Source: Lachnospiraceae bacterium (GTDB lineage: Bacteria; Bacillota; Clostridia; Lachnospirales; Lachnospiraceae). From it: a stretch of DNA of 38,555 nt. The notes under the pieces were generated by a model, which made no database searches, was not told the DNA's origin, and was given only the letters and a program-made list of their open reading frames with translations. The DNA lies in the NCBI GenBank assembly GCA_015057585.1, contig SVEF01000023.1:1-38555 (forward strand). Reading direction: 5' to 3'. Below are positions 7,600 to 14,611 of this stretch, in pieces (the stretch's first letter is position 1; each line of letters starts with the position of its first letter). A program made the translations under genes and the position numbers.

Positions 7600-8308
7600 G
7601 GATAGCAACGTCAAAACAATAGAAATTATAGAAGATTCCTCTTTTTCCTTTGAGGGATATCAGGTAGTGCGAGGAGAGTTTTTTGCACACGTCTATGAAC
7701 CCTCTATAACACTAAATAACTATAAGGTGGCTTTGAACACTGCTTGTATAAAAAAATTGCCGGATGTTGACTATGTACAGATTCTTGTAAATCCAGAGAC
7801 AAAAAAACTCGCAGTAAGACCGTGTACGGAAGATGTAAAGGATTCTGTAAAGTGGTGTACAGGAAAGCGTAGTCCAAAGCAGATAACATGTAGAGTATTC
7901 TTTGCAAAAGTAGTGTCTCTAATGGGCTGGACAACCCATTACCGTTATAAACTAATTGGAAAGTTAATTAAGGCGGGGGATGAATTATTATTTGTATTTG
8001 ATTTAAATACACCAGAGATATTTCCTCGGACTATCAAAGAAGATGGAACTACCAAGACAGCAAGGACACCTTCTTATCCAGCGGAATGGCAGAATCAATT
8101 TGGTTTACCGGTGGAAGAGCATCAGAAAAATATTCAAGTTAATATTTTTAAAGGATATGCAGTCTTTAGTCTTGAAAAACAGGATGCAAGTGGAACTCGT
8201 AGTAAAGAAGAAGCCGAAGGCTCGGCAACTGTAAAAACGGAGGAATCTACATATGAACAACTTACAATGCGGTCAGACACAGGAGCAGCAACCCTCATTG
8301 TCGATTGA
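7592..8308 (+). CDS. Recombinase-associated repeat-domain protein (second copy)
   Basis: 238 residues without a catalytic recombinase domain. Residues about 15-150 match the C-terminal domain of the upstream recombinase: YQVVRGEFF corresponds to FQIARSQFF, VQILVNPETKKLAVRP to VELLVNPYTETLVVRC, and LFVFDLNTPEIF to LVFDLNDTEIF. A YPAEWQNQFG motif follows, like the recombinase's YPATWADSFG. The ATG at 7592 uses CAGGAGGT upstream. The sequence suggests a non-catalytic partner that shares a binding surface with the recombinase. The family has no function known to me. Confidence 0.75.
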   Translation: MSEDSNVKTIEIIEDSSFSFEGYQVVRGEFFAHVYEPSITLNNYKVALNTACIKKLPDVDYVQILVNPETKKLAVRPCTEDVKDSVKWCTGKRSPKQITCRVFFAKVVSLMGWTTHYRYKLIGKLIKAGDELLFVFDLNTPEIFPRTIKEDGTTKTARTPSYPAEWQNQFGLPVEEHQKNIQVNIFKGYAVFSLEKQDASGTRSKEEAEGSATVKTEESTYEQLTMRSDTGAATLIVD

Positions 8309-8648
8309 CCTTAAGAAAAATAGAATTCGAATACATAAAAAAACATTATATATGCTTGGAAATCCGACTTACATTCAGATATTGGTGAATCCTGTTAAGA
8401 AAACCTTAGCCATTCTACCGTCAGTTTCGGAAGACCATTTAGCACATAAAATCAATTGGTTGTATTTGGATGATTCTAGTAAAAGTTATGAATTATACAG
8501 CAAGGCATTAGTAAAAACAATAAACAGTCTTCAAATATGGGAACCGAAGCAAATATATAAAATAGATGGAACGGCTATAAATACAGATACATCCACGGTT
8601 GCAATACTATTTTATCTAAATGAGTCGGTTGTCATTGAGGCTACGTAG
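8253..8648 (+). CDS. Recombinase-associated repeat-domain protein (third, minimal copy)
   Basis: 131 residues containing only the repeated domain: IQILVNPVKKTLAILP, a following W, and a final FYLNESVVIE that corresponds to the FDLN..EIF end of the other copies. It lacks the YPAxW tail. The ATG at 8253 has GGAGGAATC upstream and lies inside the previous gene, giving a 56-base out-of-frame overlap that implies coupled translation. The start is well supported; the function is unknown beyond the shared domain. Confidence 0.7.
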   Translation: MNNLQCGQTQEQQPSLSIDLKKNRIRIHKKTLYMLGNPTYIQILVNPVKKTLAILPSVSEDHLAHKINWLYLDDSSKSYELYSKALVKTINSLQIWEPKQIYKIDGTAINTDTSTVAILFYLNESVVIEAT

Positions 8649-8656
8649 GAGGAAAG

Positions 8657-9640
8657 ATGGAAAGACCAGAATTAGCAATCTTAAGAATAGATACGGAATT
8701 TTTACGGTTAACTTCCTGCGAGACAGATGAAATACTGGATTTGCTTGAGCATGAGATGACTACCTTAAAGATAATACCTACAATATATGTTTGGCGTGGA
8801 TATATAGTTGATGGACATAAGCGATATGCGCTTTGCCATCAATGCAATGTGCCATTTTATATCCGGGCGTTAAATTATAAAACAAAGCAAGAAGTACTTG
8901 TGTGGCGGTGTAGACAGTTAATTGCGGAGAAGAAGTTCCATAAGAGCAAATTTTTTCACTATTATATAGGTAAGTATTACTCAGTAGAACATGGCTTAAG
9001 TGGTTTGGGAAGACGGAGCGGGCACAACCAGTTTACGCCAAAGGAAGATTTGGAGGCTGCTAAACAGCTTCCAAATTATAAAGAAGTGGCAAATAAAATT
9101 GCTGTAGAAGCAGGAATCAAGATTCCAAGTGTATTAAAGTATGCCCGTGAGTGTAAGTACATGGATAAAATATTTGATATGTCGCCTATTGCAGCCAAAC
9201 TCATATTACAGGAGCGTATATTGGTATCATATGAAACGATGGGGGAGATATCGCAACTTACATCATTTGAAATGAATCGGGCTGAGCGTTATCTTCAAAC
9301 ATTACCATATGGCTATGTTGATATTGATAAGCTATATGAAAATGTCGGATTAAAAAGATTATCTGAGCAACAGCCTAGAAAGAATGGCGAAAAGAAGAGG
9401 GAACGACAAAGAATTAAACCGCAGATAAAAATAACTCCCAAGTATGACCCGGATGCGGAAGTGTCGAGTTTGTCATTAACGATTCCATCATGGGTAACTT
9501 CTATTAATAGGACAAGGGACAATGCGGATTTTGATGCTATTACGGACAGTGCTAGAGAGAGGCTTAGGGGTGCACTTGCTAAGATGTTAGATAGTATTGC
9601 ATTATTATTAAACGAATTGGAGGTATCAAACGATGAATGA
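8657..9640 (+). CDS. ParB-like protein with central HTH
   Basis: 327 residues. The N-terminal 100 resemble the ParB/Srx fold, with YIVDGHKRYALCHQCNVPF in the position of the ParB 'GEHRRYRAA' segment. The middle (about 135-200) looks like the ParB helix-turn-helix (EVANKIAVEAGIKIPSVLKY). The C-terminal half has a basic linker and a helical tail. ParB proteins bind centromere-like DNA sites, but no ParA ATPase is next to it. This gene sits in a recombinase operon, so a role in DNA-site recognition or recombination is a reasonable inference. Start ATG 8657 follows AGGAGGAAAG. Confidence 0.65.
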   Translation: MERPELAILRIDTEFLRLTSCETDEILDLLEHEMTTLKIIPTIYVWRGYIVDGHKRYALCHQCNVPFYIRALNYKTKQEVLVWRCRQLIAEKKFHKSKFFHYYIGKYYSVEHGLSGLGRRSGHNQFTPKEDLEAAKQLPNYKEVANKIAVEAGIKIPSVLKYARECKYMDKIFDMSPIAAKLILQERILVSYETMGEISQLTSFEMNRAERYLQTLPYGYVDIDKLYENVGLKRLSEQQPRKNGEKKRERQRIKPQIKITPKYDPDAEVSSLSLTIPSWVTSINRTRDNADFDAITDSARERLRGALAKMLDSIALLLNELEVSNDE

Positions 9641-10520
9641 AGATTTTTCACCTTATGTACCACAAGTTCATTTTGAACTGATTCCTATAAAAAATCTTGT
9701 TTCGAACCAAGAGTATCAACGTAATTTATCAATTAAGCATGTGCAGAGAACAGCAGCACACTTTGATGTCAATCAAATAAATCCGGTAAAAGTAAGTAGG
9801 CGAAACGATATTAATTATGTCTTCAATGGACAGCATACCATTGAAATTGTATCGCTTGTGTCCGGAAATTTAGATACTCCGGTTTGGTGCATGGTGTATG
9901 AAAACTTGGATTATGTGGAGGAAGCAGATATATTTGCAAATCAGCTTAAATTCACAAAGCCACTAAGTCCGTATGAGATATTTGTGGCGAATATTGAAGC
10001 AGGAAATGATAAGCAACTTATAATTAAGGACTTGGTTAATTCTTATGATTTAGTAATAGAGGGAAAGCCCGGTCCGGGAAATATATGTGCTGTATCTACT
10101 CTGGAAAAAATATATGACCATTATGGCTATCATATATTGAATCAGACGATACGGTTGATTGCTGCTACGTGGGAAGGAGAAACTAAATCATTTAGTGCCA
10201 ATATGCTGTTAGGAGTTGCACGGTTGATATATGCATATGGTTCAGAAATGAAAGAGGACTATTTCAAGGAAAAACTCAGTCAGATTTCAATTCGAGAAAT
10301 AAGCCGTACTGCTAAGGATCGGCGTGCAGGTTCGTTGGGATATTCCGAAGCCATCCTTAATGTTTATAATAGTAGGAGAGGCGGTCATAATATGCTTTCT
10401 ATAGAAAAGCTTTATTCTCATAAAAAAATGCCTGCAATTTCTGCGGTGCAGAAGGTAGTAGAAGAGGACGAAGAGGAACAGTTATCAACGGAGCAGTTGC
10501 AATTATTCCGACAAGAGTAG
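9633..10520 (+). CDS. ParB/DUF6551-like protein
   Basis: 295 residues. The N-terminus (IPIKNLVSNQEYQRNLS, then YVFNGQHTIEIV) fits ParB-N-like proteins of the type annotated DUF6551 in phages and mobile elements. GQHT stands where ParB has GEHR. The C-terminal two thirds are helical and unrecognised. The gene starts inside the preceding one (8-base overlap) and is the last of the operon; a terminator follows at 10548. Two ParB-like proteins in tandem without ParA are unusual for a partition system. Confidence 0.65.
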   Translation: MNEDFSPYVPQVHFELIPIKNLVSNQEYQRNLSIKHVQRTAAHFDVNQINPVKVSRRNDINYVFNGQHTIEIVSLVSGNLDTPVWCMVYENLDYVEEADIFANQLKFTKPLSPYEIFVANIEAGNDKQLIIKDLVNSYDLVIEGKPGPGNICAVSTLEKIYDHYGYHILNQTIRLIAATWEGETKSFSANMLLGVARLIYAYGSEMKEDYFKEKLSQISIREISRTAKDRRAGSLGYSEAILNVYNSRRGGHNMLSIEKLYSHKKMPAISAVQKVVEEDEEEQLSTEQLQLFRQE

Positions 10521-10547
10521 GAAATACGGATTATACATGGTAGAAAA

Positions 10548-10581
10548 GGGTGTTTGCAGTGTTTTGCAAATGCTCTTTTTT
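10548..10581 (+). terminator. Terminator of recombinase/ParB operon
   Basis: An 11-bp stem (with G-T pairs) between GGGTGTTTGCA and TGCAAATGCTC, followed by six T. Confidence 0.7.
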
Positions 10582-10621
10582 GGATGCAGTAAGCAAGTAT
10601 GTCCGGGGCATTGTCTATTGT

Positions 10622-10876
10622 TTATAGTACGCCTAATTCCTTTAGTAGCGTAACACAGTCAATTAGCCCTTGTTGGTAACATCTTTTCTGATAATATGCG
10701 TGTGCCTTGTTATAGGCTGAAAGTATATTATCCAATAAATTGTCAATTTTTGCTTTTGTGCAGATTTCGTCAATTTCTGCGAGGAGAGAGTTGTATTCCT
10801 CGTCTTGCAGTATGATTGAGTCCATGCGTTCATTAGTTCCTGCATATTCTGTAATTATATCAATCAGTTTATCCAT
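10622..10876 (-). CDS. Small hypothetical protein (DUF6809-like)
   Basis: 84 residues, all-helical, starting MDKLIDIITEYAG. It resembles the small DUF6809-type proteins common in clostridial mobile elements (C-terminal YQQGLIDCVTLLKEL segment), but the match is from memory and weak. A longer frame reaching 10987 exists; ATG 10876 was chosen because GGAGGAAAC lies directly before it, and the extra residues would run through a hairpin. It is the only gene on the reverse strand in this part of the element. Confidence 0.55.
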   Translation of the reverse strand: MDKLIDIITEYAGTNERMDSIILQDEEYNSLLAEIDEICTKAKIDNLLDNILSAYNKAHAYYQKRCYQQGLIDCVTLLKELGVL

Positions 10877-10936
10877 CGTTTCCTCCATAAATACAATGCC
10901 CCATGTATAGTATAACTTTATAGCAAAATAACGAAA

Positions 10937-10981
10937 AGGCAGCTTGTGATGAATTATTTCAAAACATAAGCTGCTTTTTTT
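10937..10981. terminator. Hairpin with T-run, possibly bidirectional
   Basis: Arms GGCAGCTTGTG and CATAAGCTGCT enclose about 15 bases, followed by seven T on the plus strand. No plus-strand gene directly precedes it. It may insulate the recombinase region or act in the leader of the reverse-strand gene. Confidence 0.5.
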
Positions 10982-11062
10982 CGTCATTTTTTTGCATTCA
11001 GCTTTTTTTGACCCTAAGTACTTTATAGAAATAAAGAGAAACGCTTAGAGGAGAGAGCCAAT

Positions 11063-11161
11063 ATGAATGTTGGAATAAGAATAGCAAGCCTTTGGTGTTT
11101 AACATTGGAAGAATGTGGGAAAGATAAAGTGAAGGAGGTGCAGAATGCAAATTTCTATTGA
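11063..11161 (+). CDS. 32-residue small protein
   Basis: ATG at 11063 has GAGGAGAGAG just upstream. The frame encodes 32 residues (MNVGIRIASLWCLTLEECGK and on) and overlaps the following gene by 17 bases. The good ribosome-binding site, the overlap and the protein-like composition (hydrophobic start, acidic/basic end) support translation. Function unknown. Confidence 0.5.
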   Translation: MNVGIRIASLWCLTLEECGKDKVKEVQNANFY

Positions 11162-11363
11162 TAATCAAGTAAAATATATAAGTGTATGGTTAAGTCATCA
11201 GGAAATAAATGACCCAAATACAGAAATAAAAGTACAAAAGATTGTAGAGGAATACAGACCGAGGAAATATAGAGTAGTTGTATTTGAATCGGGTAATAGG
11301 GATTTGTTAGAATGCACGACGGATTTGCTTATACACAATAAGGGAATAGTTAATAAAAAGTGA
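11145..11363 (+). CDS. 72-residue protein upstream of the large serine recombinase
   Basis: A short, probably beta-alpha-beta protein (KYISVWLSHQEINDPN, then KYRVVVFESGNRDL). The ATG at 11145 is preceded by GAAGGAGGTG, an excellent ribosome-binding site. Small proteins of this appearance are common next to serine recombinases in clostridial elements. Recombination directionality factors are also often small and adjacent to the integrase, so that role is possible, but no known RDF family was recognised. Confidence 0.65.
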   Translation: MQISIDNQVKYISVWLSHQEINDPNTEIKVQKIVEEYRPRKYRVVVFESGNRDLLECTTDLLIHNKGIVNKK

Positions 11364-11390
11364 GAATAAATACCTATATTGGAAATTGTG

Positions 11391-11419
11391 AAAGGCAGGT
11401 TCATTTACTTGCCTTTTTT
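11391..11419 (+). terminator. Terminator between small genes and large recombinase
   Basis: Stem AAGGCAGG / CTTGCCTT (imperfect), 8-base loop, six T. Its 3' arm overlaps the -35 of the next promoter. Confidence 0.7.
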
Positions 11420-11437
11420 CGATATTTATGTTACAAT
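11409..11437 (+). promoter_or_regulatory. Promoter of large serine recombinase
   Basis: TTGCCT (11409-11414), 17 bases, TACAAT (11432-11437) with an extended TG at 11429-11430. It looks like a housekeeping sigma-A promoter, with no sporulation-sigma signature visible. Confidence 0.6.
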
Positions 11438-11471
11438 GTTGTTAGTAATTAAGAAAGGAGGATTTAACAAC

Positions 11472-13730
11472 ATGGATGTAAAAAAGCAAGATATATCCTT
11501 TGTTGGTGAGATTGCAGGATATTGTCGTATCTCTGTAGATGAAGAACTTGATAGAGATAATACTTCTATTGAAAATCAGAAGAAGATAATTAGAGAGTTC
11601 GTAAAATCCAGATTTCCGAAATGTAAATTAACTATATATGAAGATAGAGACCGCTCGGGATATACTTTTGAACAGAGAGAACAATACCAGCGATTGCGTA
11701 AACGATTGATGAGTGGCGAAATTAGCATTTTGATTGTTAAGGATTTCAGCCGTTTCTCACGTCGTAACAGCAAGGGATTGGTCGAACTTGAAGATTTGAG
11801 AGATGCAGGAGTTAGAATTATTTCTATTGGCGATTCTATTGATTATCCGACATATGATGATTGGACCTCAATTCAGTTTAGATTCCTTATTAATGAAATG
11901 CCAGTCACAGATACGAGTAAAAAGGTACGAAATGTAATTAGTAGAAGACAAGCAGATGGCGAGTGGATTTGTACAGTACCATATGGCTATATAATTACTA
12001 ATATGAAGAAACAGGAAATTGCAATCGTGCCGGATGAGGCTGAAGTAATTCGAAAAGTATTTGAGCTTTATAATGATGGATGGGGATATAAGAAGATATC
12101 TAATTATTTAACAGAGATGAAAATTCCTACCCCACGTATGAAAGAGATAGAACGTAAACTTGAAAGCGGGGACGAGTGTAAACTAAAGGCAAAGCCGGAA
12201 TGGAGTATTATTACCGTACAAGGCATTCTGATGAATGATTTCTATATTGGAACCTTAAGACAGCATAAATATACTAGAAAGAGCATTCACGGTGTAGATA
12301 AAAAGTTAGATGCGAGTGAACACTTTGTTTTTGAAAATCATCATGAGCCAATAGTGGATTATAAAACATTTGCGTATACACAGGAGTTATTAAAGAAGAG
12401 AACTACTTCGCATTATCGAGGTATAAAGAAGTATGACAATGTGTATTCCGGATTTATGACCTGTGGTGATTGCGGTGCGCCGATGTTTTCAATGAGCAGA
12501 GGCGACATAGCACCAGCTTATATTTGTGGTAGTTATCATAGACGTGGTTTGAAGGGATGTAGTTCACATCATGTAAGAGTGGATTTCCTTGATAGGCTTT
12601 TGAAGGACTATGTAAGAATGGTTAGAGATAATTCCGCAGATATGATAAAGGAATTAGAACTTGCTATAAAAAAGGAATCTGTTGAAGTTCAAGAAAGTGA
12701 AACTACATTTGCACTCTTGGAGAATCAGTTGAGCGAAGCAAAAGATGAACTCAAAGCTGTGAAAAAACGAAAGATAAAAGAGATTGCCAAGGCAGATGAG
12801 GATTCGATTGAGATTATTGAAGAAACATATGCGGAGATTGAAGAAGAATTGATGAACCGCATTAAGGGAATTCAAAATCAGATAGAATTAAGCGTAGACA
12901 AGAGAAATGATATTATCAGAGTTAATCGCTTGGCAAAAACGGCAATTGATATTTTTAATGATATCTTGGAGAAAGATACGTTAGACAAGCGAGATTTGGA
13001 GTTGTTAATCGACCGTATAACTGTATATGAGGACAAAATCAATATAAAATTAAAACCGGATATAGATAACTTATTGCAGGTTGCGGCGGCAACTACATTC
13101 CGTTATGAGGAATCTGACGGAGAAGAAATTTTAGAAGCAATTGAAAACCCGGAGAAGTCAGCAGTAAATTTTAATGTGGACAGTAAAGTTATAGAAAATT
13201 CTTTAACCACTAGAGTTCGGATGAAAGCAAAAAATCATCCTGAACGACTCTTTACTGTCAATGTTATCAGTAGTGGTGACCCATTAGAAATATTTACCGA
13301 CCGTGAAGGCGAAATCATTTTAAAGAAGTATTCGCCGATTGGGGAACTGAGTCTGTTTGCGAAGCAGTATGCGGATGCCATGGCGCAGGCGACCGGATTC
13401 GTGGTGGCAATTGCGGATCGTGACCAGTTAATTGCCGTAGCCGGAAACGGAAAGAAGGAACTGCTCGGGGTAAGCGTGAGCAAAGACCTGGAAAACCTGA
13501 TGACGGAACGGGAAAACCTGGTTGCGGGGAAGGGCGAGAAGGACTTTATTAGCATCAGTCCGGAAGAAGATGATTTTGCCTGGGAGGTGATTTCCCCAAT
13601 CATTTGTGAAGGAGACGTCATTGGCGCGGTTCTGATTCTTTCAAAAGACACAAAACAGCATTTTGGTGAGGCGGAATTGAGGCTGGCGCAGACGGCGTCG
13701 TCGTTTCTTGGAAGGCAGATGGAAAACTAG
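11472..13730 (+). CDS. Large serine recombinase fused in frame to SpoVT C-terminus
   Basis: 752 residues from ATG 11472 (AAGAAAGGAGG upstream; an earlier in-frame start at 11379 lies inside the terminator). Domains: resolvase catalytic domain about 10-160 with nucleophile Ser21 (YCRIS); recombinase domain about 175-300; zinc ribbon about 330-365 (CGDCGAP...C...C); long coiled coil about 390-495; C-terminal segment to about 600. From residue 602 (base 13275) to the end the sequence is SpoVT: GDPLEIFTDREGEI, ILKKYSPIGEL, and a GAF-type domain ending SFLGRQMEN. Large serine recombinases with a zinc ribbon and coiled coil are integrases, so this is the probable integrase/excisionase of the element. 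The fused tail shows where integration occurred. Confidence 0.9.
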   Translation: MDVKKQDISFVGEIAGYCRISVDEELDRDNTSIENQKKIIREFVKSRFPKCKLTIYEDRDRSGYTFEQREQYQRLRKRLMSGEISILIVKDFSRFSRRNSKGLVELEDLRDAGVRIISIGDSIDYPTYDDWTSIQFRFLINEMPVTDTSKKVRNVISRRQADGEWICTVPYGYIITNMKKQEIAIVPDEAEVIRKVFELYNDGWGYKKISNYLTEMKIPTPRMKEIERKLESGDECKLKAKPEWSIITVQGILMNDFYIGTLRQHKYTRKSIHGVDKKLDASEHFVFENHHEPIVDYKTFAYTQELLKKRTTSHYRGIKKYDNVYSGFMTCGDCGAPMFSMSRGDIAPAYICGSYHRRGLKGCSSHHVRVDFLDRLLKDYVRMVRDNSADMIKELELAIKKESVEVQESETTFALLENQLSEAKDELKAVKKRKIKEIAKADEDSIEIIEETYAEIEEELMNRIKGIQNQIELSVDKRNDIIRVNRLAKTAIDIFNDILEKDTLDKRDLELLIDRITVYEDKINIKLKPDIDNLLQVAAATTFRYEESDGEEILEAIENPEKSAVNFNVDSKVIENSLTTRVRMKAKNHPERLFTVNVISSGDPLEIFTDREGEIILKKYSPIGELSLFAKQYADAMAQATGFVVAIADRDQLIAVAGNGKKELLGVSVSKDLENLMTERENLVAGKGEKDFISISPEEDDFAWEVISPIICEGDVIGAVLILSKDTKQHFGEAELRLAQTASSFLGRQMEN
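13255..13320. other. Right attachment junction (attR region)
   Basis: The switch from recombinase to SpoVT protein sequence occurs at or shortly before GGT at 13275; the following 40 bases encode the conserved GDPLEIFTDREGE segment. Serine recombinases cross over at a 2-bp core; the exact core cannot be set without the left junction. Confidence 0.65.
13275..13730 (+). pseudogene. spoVT: spoVT 3' part (about codon 31 to end), separated from its 5' part
   Basis: SpoVT is a forespore transcription regulator of the AbrB family with a C-terminal GAF domain; in B. subtilis it has 178 residues and is sigma-G dependent. Here 151 codons are present, from the second half of the AbrB swapped-hairpin domain to the end. 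Adding the 30 residues that normally precede GDPLEIF gives a normal length, so nothing seems lost by the insertion. The reading frame is intact, and base composition switches to the host type. Its position directly before hup and the yabO-yabP-yabQ-divIC-spoIIE cluster agrees with its identity. Confidence 0.9.
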
Positions 13731-13761
13731 TGTATTTTTGGGCGGAAATGCAGAAAATTCC

Positions 13762-13790
13762 TTGACAAATGCGGTTATTCCGTATATAAA
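13762..13790 (+). promoter_or_regulatory. hup promoter
   Basis: TTGACA (13762-13767), 17 bases, TATAAA (13785-13790): a near-perfect sigma-A promoter. It leaves a leader of about 150 bases before hup, with a short CGGAG/CTCCG hairpin around 13853-13875. Confidence 0.8.
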
Positions 13791-13945
13791 TAGATGTGTA
13801 GGCATTGAGTTATTAGCCCAACAAAAGGGGAAAGAACTAAGTAAGATGTCATCGGAGGATACGAAATGTACTCCGAAGAGCATGAAATAATCAGAGGATT
13901 ATTTGTGACTCAAAAATTATATACTTTTAGAGGAGGATTTACACC

Positions 13946-14221
13946 ATGAATAAGACAGAATTAGTTGCAGCAATCGCAGCAAATGCAGAGTTATCCAAGA
14001 AGGATTCCGAAAAGGCTTTAAAGGCATTCATCGACGTTGTAACAGAAGAATTAAAGAAGGGTGAAAAGGTTCAGTTAGTAGGTTTCGGTACATTTGAAGT
14101 TTCCGAAAGACCGGCTAGAGAAGGCATCAACCCAAGAACAAAGGAAACAATCAAGATCGCAGCTACAAAGAATCCTAAGTTCAAGGCTGGTAAGGCTTTA
14201 AAGGACGTTGTTAACGCATAA
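13946..14221 (+). CDS. hup: HU family DNA-binding protein
   Basis: 91 residues, the usual length of HU. It shows the family pattern: N-terminal helices ([20 protein letters not shown]), the GFGTFEV turn, and the DNA-binding beta-arm [12 protein letters not shown] ending with [12 protein letters not shown] dimers bend and compact the chromosome. The ATG at 13946 follows AGAGGAGGA. It has its own strong promoter, a leader of about 150 bases and its own terminator, so it is expressed apart from the spoVT/recombinase unit. Codon usage is strongly biased, as expected for a highly expressed gene. Confidence 0.97.
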   Translation: MNKTELVAAIAANAELSKKDSEKALKAFIDVVTEELKKGEKVQLVGFGTFEVSERPAREGINPRTKETIKIAATKNPKFKAGKALKDVVNA

Positions 14222-14245
14222 TAATTGAGCGAGAGCGTACAAAAT

Positions 14246-14281
14246 GAGGACCCTTCACTTCGGTGAGAGGTCCTCTTATTT
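14246..14281 (+). terminator. Terminator after hup
   Basis: Perfect 7-bp stem GAGGACC / GGTCCTC with a further paired interior, followed by a modest T-rich stretch. Confidence 0.7.
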
Positions 14282-14315
14282 GATTATGATGTAAATTGCA
14301 AGTGGAGGAGTAAAC

Positions 14316-14555
14316 ATGAGACTGGATAAATATTTAAAGGTATCCCGACTGATAAAAAGAAGAACCGTCGCAAACGAAGCATGTGATGCAGGACGTGTCA
14401 TGGTCAATGACAAGGTGGCAAAGGCTTCCGCTGAGGTGAAGGTAGGGGACATCATCGAAATCGGTTTCGGAACCAAGAGTGTACGTGTACGCGTACTGGA
14501 TATTCAGGATACCACAAAGAAGGAAGCGGCAAAGGAACTGTTTGAGTATTTGTAG
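14316..14555 (+). CDS. rqcP: S4-domain RNA-binding protein RqcP (YabO/HslR type)
   Basis: 79 residues that are a single S4 domain: MRLDKYLKVSRLIKRRT, then the conserved KVGDIIEIGFG. In B. subtilis YabO (RqcP) acts with RqcH in ribosome-associated quality control, binding stalled 50S subunits. Size and position between hup and yabP match the conserved cluster. The ATG follows GTGGAGGAG. Confidence 0.92.
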   Translation: MRLDKYLKVSRLIKRRTVANEACDAGRVMVNDKVAKASAEVKVGDIIEIGFGTKSVRVRVLDIQDTTKKEAAKELFEYL

Positions 14556-14583
14556 GCATAAAGGACGGACAGGAGCATATACT
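14555..14583 (+). promoter_or_regulatory. Candidate sigma-E promoter for yabP-yabQ
   Basis: GGCATAAA (14555-14562), 13 bases, CATATACT (14576-14583) approximates the sigma-E consensus (-35 near GTCATATT, -10 CATACANT). yabP is a mother-cell (sigma-E) gene in B. subtilis, which fits. The match is imperfect. Confidence 0.4.
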
Positions 14584-14611
14584 GTACTGACCGAAAAGAT
14601 GTGAGGGGCCT

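Larger units (their letters stand above)
1..13274. mobile_element. Integrative element inserted in spoVT (right-hand part; left end outside window)
   Basis: The stretch is clearly more AT-rich than the chromosomal genes that follow. It carries two serine recombinases, two divergent phage-type XRE repressors, ParB-like proteins and unfamiliar cargo. The right edge is set by the switch from recombinase to SpoVT protein sequence near base 13275. The true crossover could lie a few tens of bases either side. No conjugation, capsid, tail or lysis genes are visible, so it may be a small mobilisable element, a satellite, or the end of a larger prophage or ICE. The left junction with the first 30 codons of spoVT should lie upstream of the window. 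Confidence 0.85.

Noticed and set aside
8657-10520. ParB-like genes as a plasmid partition system
   Set aside because: No ParA-type ATPase (Walker A) is encoded nearby and no parS-like repeat cluster was seen, so partition is not supported.
10877-10987. Upstream extension of the small reverse-strand gene to 121 codons
   Set aside because: The extra codons pass through a hairpin, and the ribosome-binding site GGAGGAAAC fits the ATG at 10876.
1-13274. Element as a complete prophage or conjugative element
   Set aside because: No capsid, portal, tail, lysis, relaxase or type IV secretion gene is seen in this part; the left portion is outside the window, so the question stays open.
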